Assembly: GCA_900548745.1 (NCBI GenBank) | Contig: URLQ01000063.1 | Coordinates: 1 to 15,242, forward strand | Direction: 5' to 3' | Length of the DNA: 15,242 bases | Origin: an uncultured Prevotella sp. | GTDB lineage: Bacteria > Bacteroidota > Bacteroidia > Bacteroidales > Bacteroidaceae | In this document: positions 12,406 through 15,242 of the stretch, piece after piece | Numbering within the stretch: the stretch's first letter is position 1 | Layout: the number at the start of each line of letters is the position of its first letter | Notes under the pieces: generated by a model | The model's input: only the letters and a program-made list of their open reading frames with translations | Told to the model about the DNA's origin: nothing | Database searches by the model: none | Made by a program: the position numbers and the translations under genes

Positions 12406-15242
12406 ATGAAAACATTCAAATTCAAACACCCACGCAAAGTATATCTCTACGTTTTGCTTTCATTCCTGATGTGCATGTTAGGAGCAAGCAGTGTGTCTGC
12501 TGGAAAGAGGACACCTCGCAATCCGATTGTGAAAATGACCTCCGGTCCGACCTATTCAAACAATGGAACCGAGGTTACGCTTAAACTATGGATGTACAAC
12601 TACGATGGCGACAACGCTTACTTTTTAAATAATGTCATGCTTCGTATAGATGACAAAGATGCATGCACTCTTAACAATATGTGGAGTAAGATTTCCAATG
12701 TCCATGCCAAAAACGAGGACAATATCAAGAATTACCAGAATAGTGGCAATGTGGGTTCACAAGGCACTATAACGTATGATGGCGAAAACGTTGGCACAGC
12801 GCAGTTCTGCAATGCCCAGAAAAACCAGAAGTGTCCCTATAATGACAATACAAGAGAGACGAAATGGACCACTATTGAGCTTAAACTCTCTTTCAACAAT
12901 TCGTTTTCTTATCGTAAACATACTGTAAGCGTGAATGGTAATTGGCGTGACAGATGCGACGATAGTAAGTATAATGATAAAATCTGGGACCTCCAGAACA
13001 CTCTTCACGGCTTCGTTTACCCCACCAACTTAGATTTTTCTTTCAATGACCAGAAAGTAAAATTCAAATGGGATATTAATGGTTGGCAAAATAGCGATAA
13101 CATCAATGGCAAGTGGGTGCTATACAAAGAAGAGAACGGCACATGTGTCAAACAGGCGGAAGTCAGTCCAACGACGCCAGGAGGTATTACAATCGCCCGT
13201 AAAGATTTCAGATGTTTGGCAACCTATTATATTACCTTTCTGCCCAATGGCTTTAGCGAAACAGCAACCGTCAGCGGTCTGACAAGTTCCCAATGCAAAG
13301 GAAGTCATAACATACTTGAAGGAGTGTGCCGATATTGCCAGCATGGTATATTTTCTTACACCACAACCGACGGCAAGACTATACCCCTTGCAAGCAACAT
13401 TGACTTTGGCTCCAAGATACTGTCGCATACTATTGACAGCAAAGGAACATGTATAATAGAGTTTGAAGGCAAATTTACGCGTATACCAGATGGGGCTTTT
13501 AAAAATACTAAGATAAACAGTAATACCATTGAAATACCGAATTCTGTTACATCAATAGGCTCTTATGCTTTTGCCAATACTCTTATCTGCGGCAGTCTTA
13601 TCATTCCAAACAGTGTGACAGAAATTAAAGAGGGAGCGTTCGACAATTGTAAGAAATTAAGCTCTCTGACATTACCGTCTAATCTGAAAAGGATAGGGAA
13701 CATAGTCTTTAAATCATGTGGTTTTAGCGGCAGTCTTACCATTCCGAATTCAGTAACTGAGATTGGCTATTATGCATTCTATGATTGCAATAACTTCACC
13801 AAAGGGTTGATATTGTCTGAAAATTTGCAAAAAATCGGTTCTTATGCCTTTGCAAACTGTAGTGGGTTTAGCGAAGGAAACCTTACCATACCCAACTCTG
13901 TAACGGTGATTGGCGATGGTGCATTCAGTGACTGTTCTTCATTCATGAAAGAACTGAAATTATCTGAAAATCTGACAAAGATTGGAAAAGACGTTTTTAA
14001 GAATTGCAAGTGCCTTAGTGGTGACCTCACCATACCCAATTCTGTAACGGAGATTGGTAATGGCGCATTCAGTGACTGTTCTTCATTTAATGGGAAACTG
14101 ACATTGTCGAATAAACTGACAAAGATTGGAAATCAAGCTTTTATGAATTGCAACTCTCTAAGCGGCAACCTCACCATACCTAATTCTGTAACGGAGATTG
14201 GAGATGAAGCATTCTCATACTGTAGAGGATTCAATGGTAATCTTACATTACCCAATAACTTGAAGACAATCAGGAAAAAAGCTTTTAACGGATGTAATAG
14301 TCTTAACGGCAACCTCACCATACCTAATTCTGTAACGGAGATTGGAGAGGGAGCATTCTTAAACTGTTCTGGATTCAATGCCAATCTGATATTGCCAGAA
14401 AAGCTGAAAACTATTGGAGCCAATGCTTTCAATGGGTGCTATAGACTACAAAAAGAACAAATTGTACTGCCGACAACATTGGAATCAATCGGAAGTGGTG
14501 CCTTTAATGATACAGGAATAAAGCTCAATAGTATCATATACCAGTCGTTGCCCCAAGGCATATGGTATGATTTTTCCAACACATCAGCAATGAGAATATA
14601 TAAATACGTAAGCCTCAGCGATGAGTCCTACATTAAAGATGTGCCAGACAAAATGATGGCATCTGGTGGGGCTTCCTACAGCCGCACAATGTCGAACACA
14701 TGGGGAACCATCATACTACCTTACTCTTTAAAGCTTACCGGCGACGAGCCATACAGCCTGTATGCCATAGACCATATAACAGCTGACGAGCTTGTTCTGC
14801 GACGCATCAGTGAACGTGTAGAAGCAGGAACAGCTTATGTGGTACGTCGCGACGGAGAGCAGCAAACACTGAACTTTACGGTAAGCAATCAATGCAGACT
14901 GATAAAGAATATGAACCCGACTAAAGTCGCAGAGGGCCTGAATTTCCAAGGCACCTACCATGCAAAGGAAGTGACCGACGGATATATCATCCGCAACGGT
15001 CTCTTATGGGACGTGGCAAAGCTGAAAGCGGCTTCGCCACAGACAGAAGCAATAATGGTTGGTCCGTTCCGTTCATGGCTCGACGGCACGATAACAAACG
15101 GTGCTGCAAAGCTCTCCATCCGAGTGGATGATTCCGCAACCGGCATCGACAGCCCTATCTCGTCTCTCAATGCTGACGATGTGGAATACTACGACCTGAA
15201 TGGCAGACGACTTACCGCTCCGCAGCAAGGAATAAACATCAT
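12406..15242 (+). CDS. BspA-like leucine-rich-repeat surface protein (3' end outside window)
   Basis: An uninterrupted frame of 945 codons that runs off the right edge. Residues 1-32 look like a signal peptide (ending LGASSVSA). The N-terminal part (about 35-290) is beta-rich and may hold an Ig/FN3-like domain. A Cys/His cluster, C297, H301, C308 and C311 (HNILEGVCRYC), recalls the small zinc-ribbon-like motif often seen before LRR_5 repeats. Residues about 349-702 are BspA/LRR_5-type leucine-rich repeats of 23-24 residues, with units such as LTIPNSVTEIGDGAFSDC. A further domain (703-925) follows, and at the edge begins a sorting-type tail (EYYDLNGRRLTAPQQGINI). Such proteins are usually surface adhesins binding host or bacterial ligands; the ligand here is unknown. 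It lies divergent from the membrane LuxR regulator. The ATG at 12406 sits about 30 nt from a consensus promoter and gives a good signal peptide. Confidence 0.9.
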   Translation, partial: MKTFKFKHPRKVYLYVLLSFLMCMLGASSVSAGKRTPRNPIVKMTSGPTYSNNGTEVTLKLWMYNYDGDNAYFLNNVMLRIDDKDACTLNNMWSKISNVHAKNEDNIKNYQNSGNVGSQGTITYDGENVGTAQFCNAQKNQKCPYNDNTRETKWTTIELKLSFNNSFSYRKHTVSVNGNWRDRCDDSKYNDKIWDLQNTLHGFVYPTNLDFSFNDQKVKFKWDINGWQNSDNINGKWVLYKEENGTCVKQAEVSPTTPGGITIARKDFRCLATYYITFLPNGFSETATVSGLTSSQCKGSHNILEGVCRYCQHGIFSYTTTDGKTIPLASNIDFGSKILSHTIDSKGTCIIEFEGKFTRIPDGAFKNTKINSNTIEIPNSVTSIGSYAFANTLICGSLIIPNSVTEIKEGAFDNCKKLSSLTLPSNLKRIGNIVFKSCGFSGSLTIPNSVTEIGYYAFYDCNNFTKGLILSENLQKIGSYAFANCSGFSEGNLTIPNSVTVIGDGAFSDCSSFMKELKLSENLTKIGKDVFKNCKCLSGDLTIPNSVTEIGNGAFSDCSSFNGKLTLSNKLTKIGNQAFMNCNSLSGNLTIPNSVTEIGDEAFSYCRGFNGNLTLPNNLKTIRKKAFNGCNSLNGNLTIPNSVTEIGEGAFLNCSGFNANLILPEKLKTIGANAFNGCYRLQKEQIVLPTTLESIGSGAFNDTGIKLNSIIYQSLPQGIWYDFSNTSAMRIYKYVSLSDESYIKDVPDKMMASGGASYSRTMSNTWGTIILPYSLKLTGDEPYSLYAIDHITADELVLRRISERVEAGTAYVVRRDGEQQTLNFTVSNQCRLIKNMNPTKVAEGLNFQGTYHAKEVTDGYIIRNGLLWDVAKLKAASPQTEAIMVGPFRSWLDGTITNGAAKLSIRVDDSATGIDSPISSLNADDVEYYDLNGRRLTAPQQGINI
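13729..14451 (+). repeat. Five 144-bp tandem repeats coding 48-residue LRR pairs
   Basis: Copies begin at 13729, 13876, 14020, 14164 and 14308. The first step is 147 bp and the other three are exactly 144 bp. Each copy encodes two alternating 24-residue LRR units: a TIPNSVTEIG unit and a LxLxxxLxxIG unit. Copies 4 and 5 share a 42-nt identical run (from 14163 and 14307), pointing to recent duplication or recombination within the gene. Confidence 0.92.

Noticed and set aside
12757..14432. Minus-strand frames inside the LRR gene, some with repeated sequence
   Set aside because: They are the reverse reading of the LRR repeats; the plus frame is open for 945 codons with signal peptide and promoter.
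13729..14451. Regular repeats resembling a CRISPR array
   Set aside because: The repeats are coding, in frame, 144 bp long and contiguous without unique spacers; they encode LRR units.
1..15242. Insertion sequence, prophage, integron or conjugative element
   Set aside because: No transposase, integrase, relaxase or terminal inverted repeat was seen; the only large direct repeat is the 220-bp paralog block.

Overview
The window reads as a chromosome segment of a plant-polysaccharide-using Bacteroidales bacterium, most likely Prevotellaceae (Prevotella/Segatella type). Four things point there: RecA and homotetrameric-type glutamate synthase sequences of that flavour, promoters of the Bacteroidota form (TTTG, about 20 nt, TAnnTTTG), little Shine-Dalgarno sequence, and secreted proteins ending in a short C-terminal tail that resembles type IX secretion (T9SS) sorting domains. 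The genus is an inference from pattern recognition, not a search result.

Left part (1-6044). The 3' end of recA converges on three leftward genes: a secreted PL1-type pectate lyase, an NADPH-dependent glutamate synthase subunit (GltA/GltD-like) and a GH28 polygalacturonase. A divergent 410-bp region separates GH28 from rightward rhaD (rhamnulose-1-phosphate aldolase). Pectate lyase and GH28 attack the galacturonan of pectin, and RhaD handles rhamnose such as that released from rhamnogalacturonan, so three of these genes fit a small pectin theme. No SusC/SusD pair lies in the window, so this is not a classical polysaccharide utilization locus.

Middle (6045-8119). Two short tandem repeats lead into a two-gene unit. 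The first gene encodes a conserved Bacteroidales protein that I believe is DUF6621, possibly on a leaderless mRNA. The second encodes carboxy(nor)spermidine dehydrogenase of spermidine synthesis.

Right part (8120-15242). Two tandem paralogous secreted proteins of unknown function have weak YD/RHS-like beta repeats. They have diverged along most of their length, but their last 49 codons plus the downstream terminator are one 220-bp block with a single mismatch. A convergent membrane-bound LuxR-type regulator follows. Divergent from it, and running off the right edge, is a large BspA-like leucine-rich-repeat surface protein of at least 945 residues, with 48-residue (144-bp) tandem super-repeats. 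The regulator/LRR intergenic region carries two promoters and two pairs of direct repeats, each spaced exactly 10 bp.

Most noteworthy signals: the shared 3' tail-terminator cassette of the paralogs, the divergent LuxR/LRR control region, the heptamer repeat directly upstream of a -7 box, the structured leader before the second paralog, and four candidate T9SS cargo proteins in one window. No mobile element, CRISPR array, tRNA or rRNA was recognised.
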